This document shows positions 1 through 10,557 of a stretch of 64,000 nucleotides of DNA, in pieces. Position numbers and translations under genes: made by a program. Position 1 is the first letter of the stretch, and each line of letters starts with the position of its first letter. The notes under the pieces are model-generated. The model made no database searches, was not told the DNA's origin, and saw only the letters and a program-made list of their open reading frames with translations. Origin of the DNA: Muscardinus avellanarius (Eukaryota > Chordata > Mammalia > Rodentia > Gliridae); contig OY726578.1 of NCBI GenBank assembly GCA_963383645.1, positions 19,256,092 to 19,320,091 on the forward strand, written 5' to 3'.

Positions 1-500
1 CTACCCCACAGAGTGACACAGTGGGATGAGCCACGACAATTCCTGGACACAGAGTATTTTTATAACCAGTCTTCTGACCAGACTAGATCTCAGCGGCAGG
101 CCTTCTGAGGTGCAGATGGCCTGCTCTGTCTCCAGGACAGACCCCCAGCCTGCTGTTACACTCCAAAGTGTGTTGGGTTGCTTATCTGAGTCTGGGACCC
201 CCCACAAACTTGAGGAAGTTCGCTTCTCTTAGAAGTGTAAAAAGGCCCTAGGCTTCTGGGCCCCTGTTCTCTTGCTGATTACCCTTAGACTGGAAATCTG
301 CAGCCCTTTACTTGAAGCTCCTGGCTTTTTTTTTCCTACTACCAAAGATATATTTTGAAAACTGAAAATCTTTTCCAATATTGGTACATTAATACATTTT
401 GAAGCCTCTTCACAATACTGGTATACAGAGTTCATGTGTCAAAGCTTCTGAACTTCATTGAAATATCGCCATCTCACACATAATTAAAACAGCTAATGCT
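1..500. other. No gene seen
   Basis: Unique sequence; two short overlapping frames only, none convincing. Confidence 0.6.
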
Positions 501-660
501 AGATATGGTGGCACACACCTGTAATCCCAGTATTTGGGAGGCTGGGACAGGAGGATCTCAAGTTTGAGGCCAGCCTCAGCAACTAAGGCCCTCAGGCAAC
601 TTACTGAGGCCCTGTTTCAAAAAAAAATAAGATAAATAATAATAAAATAAGATAGGGCTG
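501..660 (+). mobile_element. SINE, B1-like half
   Basis: B1-like left half followed by an A-rich tail; the ID-like half is essentially missing. Confidence 0.75.
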
Positions 661-750
661 AGGGATGCCTGCGACTGGAGGAGCAGGCAGCATGCTCACG
701 GGTTCCTCACTCTGGAAAACTGGTGGTCTCTGGTAAGATGTGAACACACA

Positions 751-942
751 GCCGGGCATGGTGGGCACGCTTGTCACCCCAGCGCTTGGAGCCTGAGACA
801 GGAGGATCGCACAGGTTCAAAGCCAGCCTCGGCTACTTAGGCTCTCAGCAACTTAGTGAGACTGTTTCCAAACAAAGTATAAAGTATAAAATAGAGCTGG
901 GGGTGTAGCCTGGAGGTAGAAAAGCCCCTGGGTTTTACCCCC

Positions 943-979
<37 letters not shown>
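751..979 (+). mobile_element. B1-dID SINE with CA tail
   Basis: Complete dimer starting GCCGGGCATGGTGG; its A-tail has become a CA dinucleotide run (950-979). Confidence 0.9.
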
Positions 980-981
<2 letters not shown>

Positions 982-1780
982 TGTAAACATACTCCCTATG
1001 ACCCAGCTATTCTATGTCTAAGTATTTTCCAAAAGAAATGAAAAAAAAACAAAAAACGTTTCCCATAGAGATTTGGACACTCATGTTCATAGCTGGCCCC
1101 AAACCAGAGAATGAGATGCCGGCCAGCAGGTAAATAGCAAAGCAACTTTTGGTGTAGCTGTGCAGTGGAATTCTAAGTTCCAGGACGGTGTGAATGGTGC
1201 ACACATCAAAACCCTGAGACGAACCCAGCATTCCAGAGTTCCCGCGCAATTCACTTACGAAGCCAGGACGGCGGGGTGCGGGTGGTGGAGAGGAGCGGGA
1301 GTCCTGGGCGCTCCGGGACACCAAGTGCTCTCTGCGCTGACTGGGGTGCTGATTACATGCGCGCAGGCACTTGTCAAAACTCAGTAAATTTCACCCTTAA
1401 GATATATGCACTTTTATTGTATATAAATTATAATAAAGTGCCCCAGCAGGGTTTTGTTTGGTAGGACTTAACAAGCCAATTCTAAATTTTATATGGAAAT
1501 GCTCGAAGCCAAGACACCAAGGCGTCTGGAGGACGAGGTTGGAGTGACTGGCCAGGAAGCAGCGGAACAGACCACGCAGAGGACCAGAGTGGAGCCTGGC
1601 GTGGCCCTGAAGGCTGGAGTTGGAGGCAGCCGTGCGGCTGGGGTGGGGCGCCTTCTATCAATGGCGCTGGGCCAGGCTGGTAGATCAGTTCTCCATGCGG
1701 TGTGTGCCTGTGTAAAGGCCGGCCCAAGCAACCTGCTAGATGTTGTCTTACTAAAAAAGTAAATGAACAGAAGTGATGTG
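980..1780. other. No gene seen
   Basis: Unique and moderately GC-rich at 1240-1350 and 1500-1730; open frames on both strands lack splice or start context. Confidence 0.55.
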
Positions 1781-2038
1781 AGCAGAGTGTGGTGGTACAC
1801 TTCTGCAGTACCAGTACTTTGGAGGCTGAGACAGGAGGATCACTGGTTGAGGCCAGCCTCAGACACTTAATAAAAGCATTTCAAAATAAAAAATATAAAA
1901 TAGGGTTGGAGGTAGAGCTCAGAGGTACAATTCCCTGGGTTCAATCTTCAGTACTAATAAAAAAAGAAAAGAAAAAGAAAAGAAAAGAAGGGAGATGTAG
2001 CTCAGTGCTGGTGGGTTTGATTCCCAGCATGCGTGCGT

Positions 2039-2095
<57 letters not shown>
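1781..2095 (+). mobile_element. B1-dID SINE plus ID fragment and CA microsatellite
   Basis: Dimer to about 1988, then a second ID-like piece (1991-2030), then a CG/CA run (2035-2095) grown from the tail. Confidence 0.8.
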
Positions 2096-2098
<3 letters not shown>

Positions 2099-2940
2099 TA
2101 AAGCCCACCTGGGTGCTGGAGAGCGCTTGTCTGCCAAGTGAAGGGTCCTGGGGTGAATAAAACAACCTCACCTGACTTTTCTGTCCAGCATTAGCCCCTC
2201 TCAGGTCGTCCACGATGATGAAGGGCAGCTCTACCCTCCCAGCTGCTCAGGACAAAGCCGGCAAGCGAGGCCGAGGCTCCGCGTCCCTCACCCCACAGGC
2301 TCTTCTGCCTGCCGCTTGGCCGCATCCCCCGTGGGGGTGAGGGAGCCGGGACAGGGACCGCCTCGGCGGGCACACGACCGTAGGCCGCTCCAGCGCAGAC
2401 ACGCCGGGTCCAGGCCTCCGGTGCCGCCCACCGGGAGAGCTCACCGACAGACACACACCTTGGACCAGCCCTCCGCGACGCCACGCTCCGCCCGGGTGGC
2501 TGTCCCCTGGGACTGGTCACTTGCTGATGCAGAGGTGAGTGGGGCCAACCTCAGCAGCCCAAGAGAGAAGAAGGCACCCACTCCGAGCTGGCGTCTCAGG
2601 ACGACCGGCTGGAGAGGAATCGGGGCTCTTTGGAAGAGGGCTGATTTCAGGGCAGGAACGTCACGCACATCACAAAGTTGGAAACTGCGCAGAGCATAGC
2701 TGGGACTGGTCAGCAACGTGTCATAGCAAGGCAGAGGTCAGCTCGAGGAGGCGCCACTGGCCAGACCAGGTGCCATGTGAGTACTAAAACAAGTAATGCT
2801 GGTTAAGGTTAGAACCCACTGGGTAAAAGGGGAAACCACGAGTCCACACCGGTATAAACCGATGAATAAATTGAGAGTTGATGAAGGAAAGGATGGTGTT
2901 CATCTGTACACACTGAATTTAGCCTTTTAAAAAGATTTAT
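2096..2940. other. GC-richer unique block, no gene seen
   Basis: Positions 2230-2520 have more CpG than their surroundings, but no recognisable protein. Confidence 0.5.
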
Positions 2941-3137
2941 CAGCCAGACGTGGGGGCGCACGCGTGTAATCCCAGCATTCAGGAGGCCGACGCAGGAGGA
3001 CCGCGGTAATGTGGCCAGCCTCAGCTACTTAGTGAGACCCTGCGTCAAAATAAAGAATAAAAATCAAGGCTGGGGGTGTAGCTCGGAGGTCGAATGGCCC
3101 TGGGTTTCACCCCCAGTAACATCTCCCCCCCAAAAAA
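2941..3137 (+). mobile_element. B1-dID SINE
   Basis: Near-complete dimer with a short C-rich/A tail. Confidence 0.88.
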
Positions 3138-3290
3138 GTGTGTCGCCCCTCCCTGCGCTCCTCTGCCTTCTGGACATGTGAGCGTGTCTGTACCTGCTGT
3201 TTCCGCCCTGTCTTCTTACCCTCTCAGGCAAGCCACTTCTGTCGGGTTGGAATGAGTTTCTCCTCATAAAAGGTTACATTATTTTCCTGT

Positions 3291-3506
3291 CTTTTTTGTG
3301 TGTGTGTGGTACTGGGGGTGGAACCCAGAGGCTTTCTACCTCCAGGCTATACTCCCAGACCTATCTTTATAATTTATTTGGAAACAGGGTCTCACTAAGT
3401 ACCTGGGAGTCTCACTAAGTAGCTGAGGCTGGCTTCAAACCTGTGCGATCCTCCTGTCTCAGCCTCCCAAGCGCAGGGATTACAAGCATGTGCCACCACG
3501 CCCAGC
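3291..3506 (-). mobile_element. B1-dID SINE
   Basis: Full antisense copy ending CCACCACGCCCAGC; contains a small duplication of TCTCACTAAGT. Confidence 0.88.
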
Positions 3507-4222
3507 TTTTTTCCTGCTTCTTTGCACCTCTGGCAATTACTGATGAGATGCTGGATACCCTGCGTCTAGACTGTAGGGTGTTGGATTTTTTTTTTTTTTG
3601 GTTTATGTATTATTGCGTCCTTTACCCCATTAAGTGCCAAGTTTCTGATGTGAACGCAATCACTTCAAAGTTACAATAAGTAGCCTGTGTGTTGCTCAAC
3701 GTCAGTCTTTAGAGGCATCTGGTGTGGATGCGGGGAGAACCGCCTGCCCACGCTCTCGCTTGCTGTCTTGTAGGGCAAGCACGGAGCAGCCTACCAGCCC
3801 TGCCACGGAGGGCCTCAGGGCTAGCGATCGCCCGTCCACGCTGTGGCTCTGGGTGTCCTGCCTGCTGCCCGCAGCGCCCTTCCCCGGCCTCAGCCGCTCC
3901 TGGCCTTGCTCCGCCCTCTGGCACTGTCTTGCTGGAGCCCAAATTCCACCTCCGCCGGAGCCCAGCGCCACTGGCCTCCCTCCCTGGGCTGCGGCAGGAC
4001 AGGCCCTGCTGCCCAGCACCCAGGGTCTGGAAACACTGCTCCCTGCGTTCCACTCTACTTCTTCTATTGTTTGTTTGTGTCATTGTTATTGTTTAAAACA
4101 GAAGGGAAAACCCAGAACCTATTATTCCACCATGGCTAAGAGGGTGCGGGAAAATGGGATGTTTACATGGTTTCAAAGTAACAGGGAAGCCCTGCTACAC
4201 TGTCAAAATGCTCATCAAAGCA
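3507..4222. other. Unique sequence, no gene seen
   Basis: GC-rich at 3720-4060 with overlapping frames on both strands; no family recognised. Confidence 0.5.
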
Positions 4223-4303
4223 GGGGGAGTAACTTTACGGAGAGCCTGGGAGGTATCATTTTAACAAATCGACCAAAGTCAACATTGCCAGAAATGGGAC
4301 AAG

Positions 4304-4510
4304 TCGGCCAGCGTGGAGGCGCCACTTGTAACCCCAGCACTCGGGAGGCTGAGACCGGAGGATGGTGGTTTGCGGCCAGCCTCAGCTACCTAGTGAGGCC
4401 CTTTGCAACTCAGTGAGACCTGGTTTCAAAAAAAGAAAAGATAGAGCTGGAGGTGTAGGTCGGAGGTCGAATGCCCCTGGGTTCCATTCTCAGACCCGAA
4501 AAAAAGAAAA
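4304..4510 (+). mobile_element. B1-dID SINE in the first inverted arm
   Basis: Complete dimer; its first 60 nt are part of the inverted duplication. Confidence 0.85.
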
Positions 4511-4720
4511 AAGAAATGGAAACAGTGCCATTTTATAATGAAGGTCTTCCTGAACACACTGAGAAGCACATGTGAAGTCTGTGCTATTTCTGCCAATGAT
4601 GGACAACCTGAATCTAATCACCAGGAGACAACAGAAGAATCCAAGCAAAACCCACTAAAACAGACTGACCTGCGGACCGTGAGCACAGACGGAAAGAGAC
4701 TGAGAGGCTGGCTAAGCGCC
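4511..4720 (+). mobile_element. Ancient interspersed repeat, continuation
   Basis: Continues the element at 4140-4303 after a SINE insertion. CAACCTGAATCTAATCACCAG and AGACAACAGAAGAATCCAAGC resemble a common old mammalian repeat, probably the 3' end of an L1-type element; family not certain. Confidence 0.4.
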
Positions 4721-5075
4721 GACACCCTGGGACGCACCCACTGAACTTCACGGGCGCACAGACACATCCAGCCATACTCTACTCATACGTGTGCACAAGA
4801 AAAGACCCACAGCCTTGGCTGCCATAGCACTGCTGAGCACAGCCGAGCATTAAAGTCAACGTAAACGTCCACCGAGAAGACAAAATGTCTACGGCAAACA
4901 GAATGAAGAAGAGGTAATGCCGATGAACGCCACTGACGAGGAGAAGTAAAAACAGTCTGCTCCAGATACGCACGGCAGCGACAGCATGCATGCGGAGAGG
5001 TGACGGCGTGGGAGGGCACACCAACCGTTTCCACCGGACTCAAAATGTCTCATTTCCAGAATGAGACAGTGAACT

Positions 5076-5138
5076 GCGATCCTCTGGTCTCAGCCTCCCG
5101 AGTGCTGGGGTTACGAGCGGCGCCACCACGCCGGGCTA
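5076..5138 (-). mobile_element. SINE fragment in the second inverted arm
   Basis: Only the B1 5' part, in reverse, carrying the same variants as the copy at 4304. Confidence 0.75.
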
Positions 5139-5231
5139 ATTTGTCCCATTTTTCATGATGTTGATGTTGGTCAATTTGTTAAAATGATACCTCCCAGGCT
5201 TCTCCATAAAGTTACTTTCCCTTTTGTTTCC

Positions 5232-5455
5232 AGCCAGGCGTGATGGCGCACGCTTGTAATCCCAGCACTGGGGAGGCTGAGACAGGAGGATTGCGGTTTG
5301 CAGACAGCCTCAGCTACTTAGGCCCTTTGCAACTCAGTGAGACCCTGTTTCAAAAATAAAGAATAAAAAATAGGACTGTGGGTATAGCTTGGAGGTAGAA
5401 TGCCTCTGGGTTCTATTCCCAGTACAGTAATAAAAAAGTAAACAAATAAATAAAT
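5232..5455 (+). mobile_element. B1-dID SINE
   Basis: Complete dimer with a mixed AAATA tail. Confidence 0.88.
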
Positions 5456-6383
5456 CTCTGCTAAAATAGCTTCCTTGAGCACGTCTCGGGTTTTTGAGAA
5501 GTGTGCTCCTAGGACCTGGCATGAGAGGACACCAGGTACAGTCCCACTGTGTTAACTTGCCTAGCACCCACAGCAGTGGGACCGCGCAGGGAGGCAAGCC
5601 GGGCTCGGCGCTGGCTGAGTGACGGCGGTGCATCCCCGGTCCTGAAAGGCCGGGCGGACGGCCGAGCCCTGCAGCTGTGGCAACGCCACACACGCCACGT
5701 GCCAGGCGTCTGTAGGCATCTGTACGCGTTCAGCCACATCACAGATTAGCTCACCAACCTACAAGTCACTCTAACCAAGAGATCCGCTCGCCAGCCAGAT
5801 GAACGCGCAAGAGAGCCTCCAGCTGCCAGGCCTACGGCTCCTGCCACAGGACGCGCAGGCGGCTGCCCCAGGCCTTGGCTGAGCCTCCACGTAAGATGTG
5901 ACCCCGCGTTAGGAGCCACTGGGCTGCCGCGTACACATCAGTCTTTAGAACCAGCAAGAGCACCTGTGCGCACAGGTTCTCCAAGGCAGCATCTTCCCGT
6001 GACCGAGCCCACGCCACACGATCCACTGAGATCTCCCCGACTCCGGCCCCCAGCCCGTCTTCCCGCCGACCCCGGACACACAGCTGCACCTTCGGAACAG
6101 GCAGACGGCGCCGCGGTCCTGGGAGGATGGATTTGGATACGTATTCCTGACCACAGAAGGATGTCTGGAACCAACAGGTCCTTTTTAAAGAAATAGTTGC
6201 AAACAGCAGCTCCCCCTTAAAAACATGTAAAAAATTCTTTTGAGAGAAAACACATGAAATAGGACTTGCAGAATGCATTCCATAAATCCCTGAGAAACCT
6301 GTTCTTATATATGTATATATTAATTCATATGTTCATGCTATAATGCATGTAGAAATATATCACATATATATCCTTCCGTTTAC
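5456..6383. other. Unique sequence, no gene seen
   Basis: GC-rich to about 6130 then AT-rich; directly precedes the composite element insertion. Confidence 0.5.
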
Positions 6384-6401
6384 AAAAAATGTTTTAAGGA
6401 G

Positions 6402-6994
6402 ATTCAGAGGACGACGAGGAAGATGGTGGAGGCCGCCATGGCAACCGCGGCAGCCAAAAAGGACATGCATTCCTCAGGGAAGTCCTGGATATCAGATTTT
6501 GGTTTAATATCTGAGCGGGACAACTTAAGGAGATATTTCCAGCGTGACTTCCTACCTAGTATACAGGAGAGAGAGTGGATAATGGCAGAATTAGAAGCAA
6601 GATGACAAGGAGGCGCCCGCCACGCAAGAAAAGTGATTTTTGGAAGAACATCCCAGAAGAGATTAGAGAAAAAATGGCTTCAGCTGCATATGCTGGGGAC
6701 TCTTAACAACATACCTTGTAAGAAAAATGATCCGGGCATGCTGGAGGGAGTCCAGCAGAACTGGGCGGGAAGTCCAGCTGCGTGTCCCGGGGAAACTCAG
6801 TGCGCCTGGCTGCCGCGCTCCGCTATGCTGCGCCAAGGGCTGGGATGTGCTCGGAACAGCAGATCCTGCTCTACATGGTGAGGCTGTGGGCCTCCACTCG
6901 TAGAGGGGAGATAAAATTCATTGCTGCTGAGTGCTCAATCTCACAACCTCCTTAAAACACACATACATACTGTCTTCTCTTATTAAAAATATTG
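6402..6994 (+). other. Copy A 5' module
   Basis: Starts with a GAAGATGGTGGAGGCC-type motif like the downstream monomers, then a 60-codon open stretch (6423-6605) and a GC-rich segment. Positions about 6690-6990 are colinear with copy B 10758-11035 (shared blocks such as AAAATTCATTGC and TACTG/TCTTATT), and the last 50 nt are shared with copy C about 16015-16060. I do not recognise its source. Confidence 0.55.
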
Positions 6995-7000
6995 GAGAGG

Positions 7001-7750
7001 GGCCAAGATGGCAGCAGCAGCAGCCAGGATCCAGGAGATGCAGACAAATCCTAACCAATCCACCTTAAACTTTTTGGGGAAAAAAAAGTCTCTGGGAAGG
7101 GGGACTGCTCCTGTCGCATATGCTTAAGAATTCTGGGCTTCATACCATGCAAGGAAGGAGCTCAGCAGAGAACCAGGAGGAAGGCGGTGGCAGCAGGGGC
7201 GGCAGAGGCCAGTATTTGGGAGAGGCAGAGATCCAACCAAATCGGTGGCAGTGACGATGGCGGCTGCGGCAGCGGTGGTGGTGGCTAGTACTTGGGAGAG
7301 ATAGAGATCCGATCCAATCGGCGACAGTGACCGCGATAGCAGTGGTGGCGACGGCAGCACCTAGTATTTGAGTGAGGCAGAGATCTGACCCAATCCACCT
7401 TGATATTTTGAAGAAATCACCCCAAAGGTAGATTGCTACCATTGTGCTTGCTCAGGGATTATGGACAACATGCTATGTGGGAAAAATGTTTGGGAGAGAA
7501 TTGAGATGGTAGAAGCAGGGGCAATGGCGGCAGCCAGTATTCAGGAGAGACAGAGATCTGATTCAATCCACCTTGAGCTTTTGAATCAATCACCCCAAAG
7601 GTAGAATGTTACTGCCGCACATGCTCGGGAATATGAGACAACATGCTTTGTGAATACGCTGCTCCGAAGAAAACCGAGATGTCTGTGGTGGCAGCAGCAG
7701 TGGTCAGTATTTGGTAGAGGCAGAGACCCAATCCAACCCACCTTAAAATT
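7001..7750 (+). repeat. YY1-motif monomer array of copy A
   Basis: Five to six degenerate monomers of about 80-200 bp, each with a GATGGCGGCAGC-like motif, then CAGTATTTGGGAGAGGCAGA, GATCCAATCCACCTTGA, CACCCCAAAGGTAGA and a CGCACATGCTCGGGA block. The first carries CAAGATGGC at 7004-7012, a YY1 motif typical of L1 5' ends. Tandem promoter monomers are a known feature of murine L1 5'UTRs. Confidence 0.65.
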
Positions 7751-9892
7751 TTAGGTTAGGCTGGTGCTGGGGCCAGTGAGGCCTGCATCGGAGCCTGCCT
7801 TGAGGCAAGGCTGGTACTGGGGCCTCGAGGCCAGGATAAGAGCCTGCCGAGGGGTTAGGCCGGTGCTGGGGCCAGCGAGGCCGGCATCGGAGCCTGCCGT
7901 GAGGCAAGTCCGGTACTGGGGCCTCCGAGGCCAGGATAAAAGCCTGCCGAGGGGTTAGGCCGGTGCTGGGGCCAGCGAGGCCGGCATCAGAGCCTGCCGT
8001 GAGGCAAGGCCGTTACTTGGGCCTCCGAGGCCAGGATAAGAGCCTGCCGAGGGGTTAGGCCGGTGCTGGGGCCAGCGAGGCCGGCATCGGAGCCTGCCGT
8101 GAGGCAAGGCCGTTACTGGGGCCTCCGAGGCCAGGATAAGAGCCTGCCAAGGGGTTAGGCCGGTGCTGGGGCCAGCGAGGCCGGCATCGGAGCCTGCCTT
8201 GAGGCATGACCAGTGCTGGGGCCTCCGAGGCCGGGATCGAAGCCTGCCGAGGGGTTAGGCCGGTGCTGGGGCCAGTGAGGCCGGCATCGGAGCCTGCCTT
8301 GAGGCAAGGCCGGTACTGGGGCCTCCGAGGCCAGGATAAGAGCCTGCCGAGGGGTTAGGCCGGTGCTGGGGCCAGCGAGGCCGGCATCGGAGCCTGCCGT
8401 GAGGCATGACCAGTGCTGGGGCCTCCGAGGCCGGGATCGGAGCCTGCCGAGGGGTTAGGCCGGTGCTGGGGCCAGTGAGGCCGGCATTGGAGCCTGCCGT
8501 GAGGCAAGGCCGGTACTGGGGCCTCGAGGCCAGGATAGGAGCCTGCCGAGGGGTTAGGCCGGTGCTGGGGCCAGTGAGGCCGGCATCGGAGCCTGCCTTG
8601 AGGCAAGGCCGTTACTGGGGCCTCCGAGGCCAGGAAAAGAGCCTGCCGAGGGGTTAGGCCGGTGCTGGAGCCAGTGAGGCCGGCATCGGAGCCCACCTTG
8701 AGGCAAGGCCGGTACTGGGGCCTCCGAGGCCAGGATAAGAGCCTGCCGAGGGGTTAGGCCGGTGCTGGGGCCAGTGAGGCCGGCATCGGAGCCTGCCTTG
8801 AGGCAAGGCCGGTACTGGGGCATCCGAGGCCGGGATAAGAGCCTGCCGAGGGGTTAGGCCGGTGCTGGGGCCAGCGAGGCCAGCATCGGAGCCTGCCGTG
8901 AGGCAAGGCCAGTACTGGGGCCTCCGAGGCCAGGATAAGAGCCTGCCGAGGGGTTAGGCCGGTGCTGGGGCCAGCGAGGCCGGCATCGGAGCCTGCCGTG
9001 AGGCAAGGCCGGTGCTGGGGCCTCCGAGGCCGGGATCGGAGCCTGCCAAGGGGTTAGGCCGGTGCTGGGGCCAGCGAGGCTGGCATCGGAGCCTGCCGTG
9101 AGGCATGACCAGTGCTGGGGTCTCCGAGGCCGGGATCAGAGCCTGCTGAGGGGTTAGGCCGGTGCTGGGGCCAGCATCGGAGACTGCCGTGAGGCAAGGC
9201 CGGTACTGGGGCCTCCAAGGCCAGGATAAGAGCCTGCCGAGGGGTTAGGCCGGTGCTGGGGCCAGTGAGGCCGGCATTGGAGCCTGCCGTGAGGCAAGGC
9301 TGGTACTGGGGCCTCCGAGGCCAGGATAAGAGCCTGCCGAGGGGTTAGGCCGGTGCTGGGGCCAGCGAGGCCGGCATCGGAGCCTGCCGTGAGGCAAGGC
9401 CGGTGCTGGGGCCTCCGAGGCCGGCATCAGCCTGCCTTGAGGCAAGGCCGGTACTGGGGTATCCGAGGCCGGAATAAGAGCCTGCCAAGGGGTTAGGCCG
9501 GTGCTGGGGCCAGCGAGTCCGGCATCGGAGCCTGCCTTGAGGCATGACCAGTGCTGGGGTTTCCGAGGCCGGGATCGGAGCCTGCCGAGGGGTTAGGCTG
9601 GTGCTGGGGCCAACGAGGCCGGCATTGGAGCCTGCCATGAGGCAAGGCCGGTGCTGGGGCCTCCGAGGCCAGGATTGGAATCCTGCCAAGGGGTTAGACC
9701 GGTGCAGGGGCCAATGGCCAGCATCGGAGCCTGGCGTGAGGCAAGTTCACTCCTGTGGCCTCCAAGGTCGGGACCAAAGCCAGCTTAGGGGTTAGACCGG
9801 TTCAGGGGCCAGCGAGACCAGAACTGGGGCCTCCCATGAGGCAAGGCCGCTGCTTGAGCCAGCGAGGTCTGGATCAGTCCACTGAGTAGCCA
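7751..9892 (+). repeat. 100-bp VNTR of copy A (about 21 units)
   Basis: GGGGTTAGGCCGG recurs at 7851, 7951, 8051, 8151, 8251, 8351, 8451, 8550, 8650, 8750, 8850, 8950, 9050, 9150, 9241, 9341, 9489, 9589, 9690 and 9788. Each 100-bp unit is two related 50-bp halves, one beginning GGGGTTAGG, the other GAGGCAAGG. It is GC- and CpG-rich. Exceptions: a 91-bp unit at 9150-9240 and a 148-bp unit at 9341-9488. Confidence 0.95.
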
Positions 9893-10320
9893 GGCCACTA
9901 CTGGGACCATCAAGAGTGGGATCGGTACTTGCAACGCAGCATGCACAGAGAAATATCGCAGAAAATATAAATCAGACGCTTCTCTTAATCAGCAATAACT
10001 AGGAGGAAAAGGGCAACAGGAAGAGGTTGAGCTATAGAAAGGGCCCTATAGTGAAGCAACTAATGTGACCAATCAGAGGGTATGTAATACTGGAGGACGG
10101 AGCCTCTTTAAAACGCAGGAGGTACATAAACAAATGTATCAAAGTAAATCACCAAAGAAGTATGGGATGGAGGGAGGGGGAGGGAATGGGATGGGGGCTG
10201 GAGGAGGGCTAATTGGATGATGTGTGCTTGTATATCCTCTCAAGTCTTGTACTCCAATGTGATTGATATATGACTACAATGCACCAATTTAAAAAATAAA
10301 TTAATTTAAAAAATTAAAAA
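9893..10320 (+). other. Copy A tail module
   Basis: Unique sequence shared with copies B and C. Contains CCAATCAG (10069-10076), a TTTAAAA box (about 10107), a G-rich polypurine tract (10167-10200) and an A-rich end. The G-tract plus terminal A-run resembles L1 3'UTRs; the CCAAT/TATA-like pair resembles an LTR core promoter. Either origin is possible. Confidence 0.6.
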
Positions 10321-10336
10321 AAAAATTTAAAGAAAT

Positions 10337-10514
10337 GCCGGGCATGGTGGCGCACACTTGTAATCCCTGTGCTTGGGTGGCAGAGACAGGAGGATCATGC
10401 AGATTCAAAGCCAGCCGCGCTGGCTTAAGAGACCCTGTTTCCAAATAAAAATATAAAAATAGGTCTGGGAGTGTAGCCCAGAGGAAGAAGGGTTTCTAAG
10501 AACCCCAGTACCAC

Positions 10515-10540
<26 letters not shown>
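10337..10540 (+). mobile_element. B1-dID SINE (subtype II) in the composite element
   Basis: Flanked by perfect 17-nt target duplications (10321-10337, 10541-10557; TTTAAAGAAATG core). It has the subtype with GGCTTAAGAGACCCTG and AGAACCCCAGTACC, and a 30-nt pure poly-A, so it is fairly young and post-dates the composite element. Confidence 0.92.
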
Positions 10541-10548
<8 letters not shown>

Positions 10549-10557
10549 AAAGAAATG

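Larger units (their letters stand above)
4223..5222. repeat. Inverted duplication, arms 4223-4362 and 5078-5222
   Basis: The reverse complement of 5078-5222 matches 4223-4362: shared CCTGGGAGGTATCATTTTAA, AATGGGACAA, then the start of a SINE with the same private variants (GTAACCCCAGCACTCGGG, GAGACC). A SINE inserted at the same base in both arms means a duplicated segment, not two independent insertions. Confidence 0.75.

Noticed and set aside
1789..2213. Frames with long His/Thr or Cys/Val runs
   Set aside because: Translations of CA/TG microsatellites; the same applies at 30835-31346 and 40200-40448.
3724..4416. A 230-codon sense frame
   Set aside because: It runs from GC-rich unique sequence into an old repeat and a SINE, with no recognisable family or splice pattern.
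8355..9795. Long open frames on both strands over the VNTR (83-114 codons, proline/alanine/arginine-rich repeats)
   Set aside because: A GC-rich repeat of 100 bp, not a multiple of three, simply lacks stops in several frames. No start context, no conservation of one frame, and the same happens in copies B and C.
7751..9892. CRISPR-like array
   Set aside because: Repeats are contiguous without unique spacers, in a mammalian nuclear sequence.
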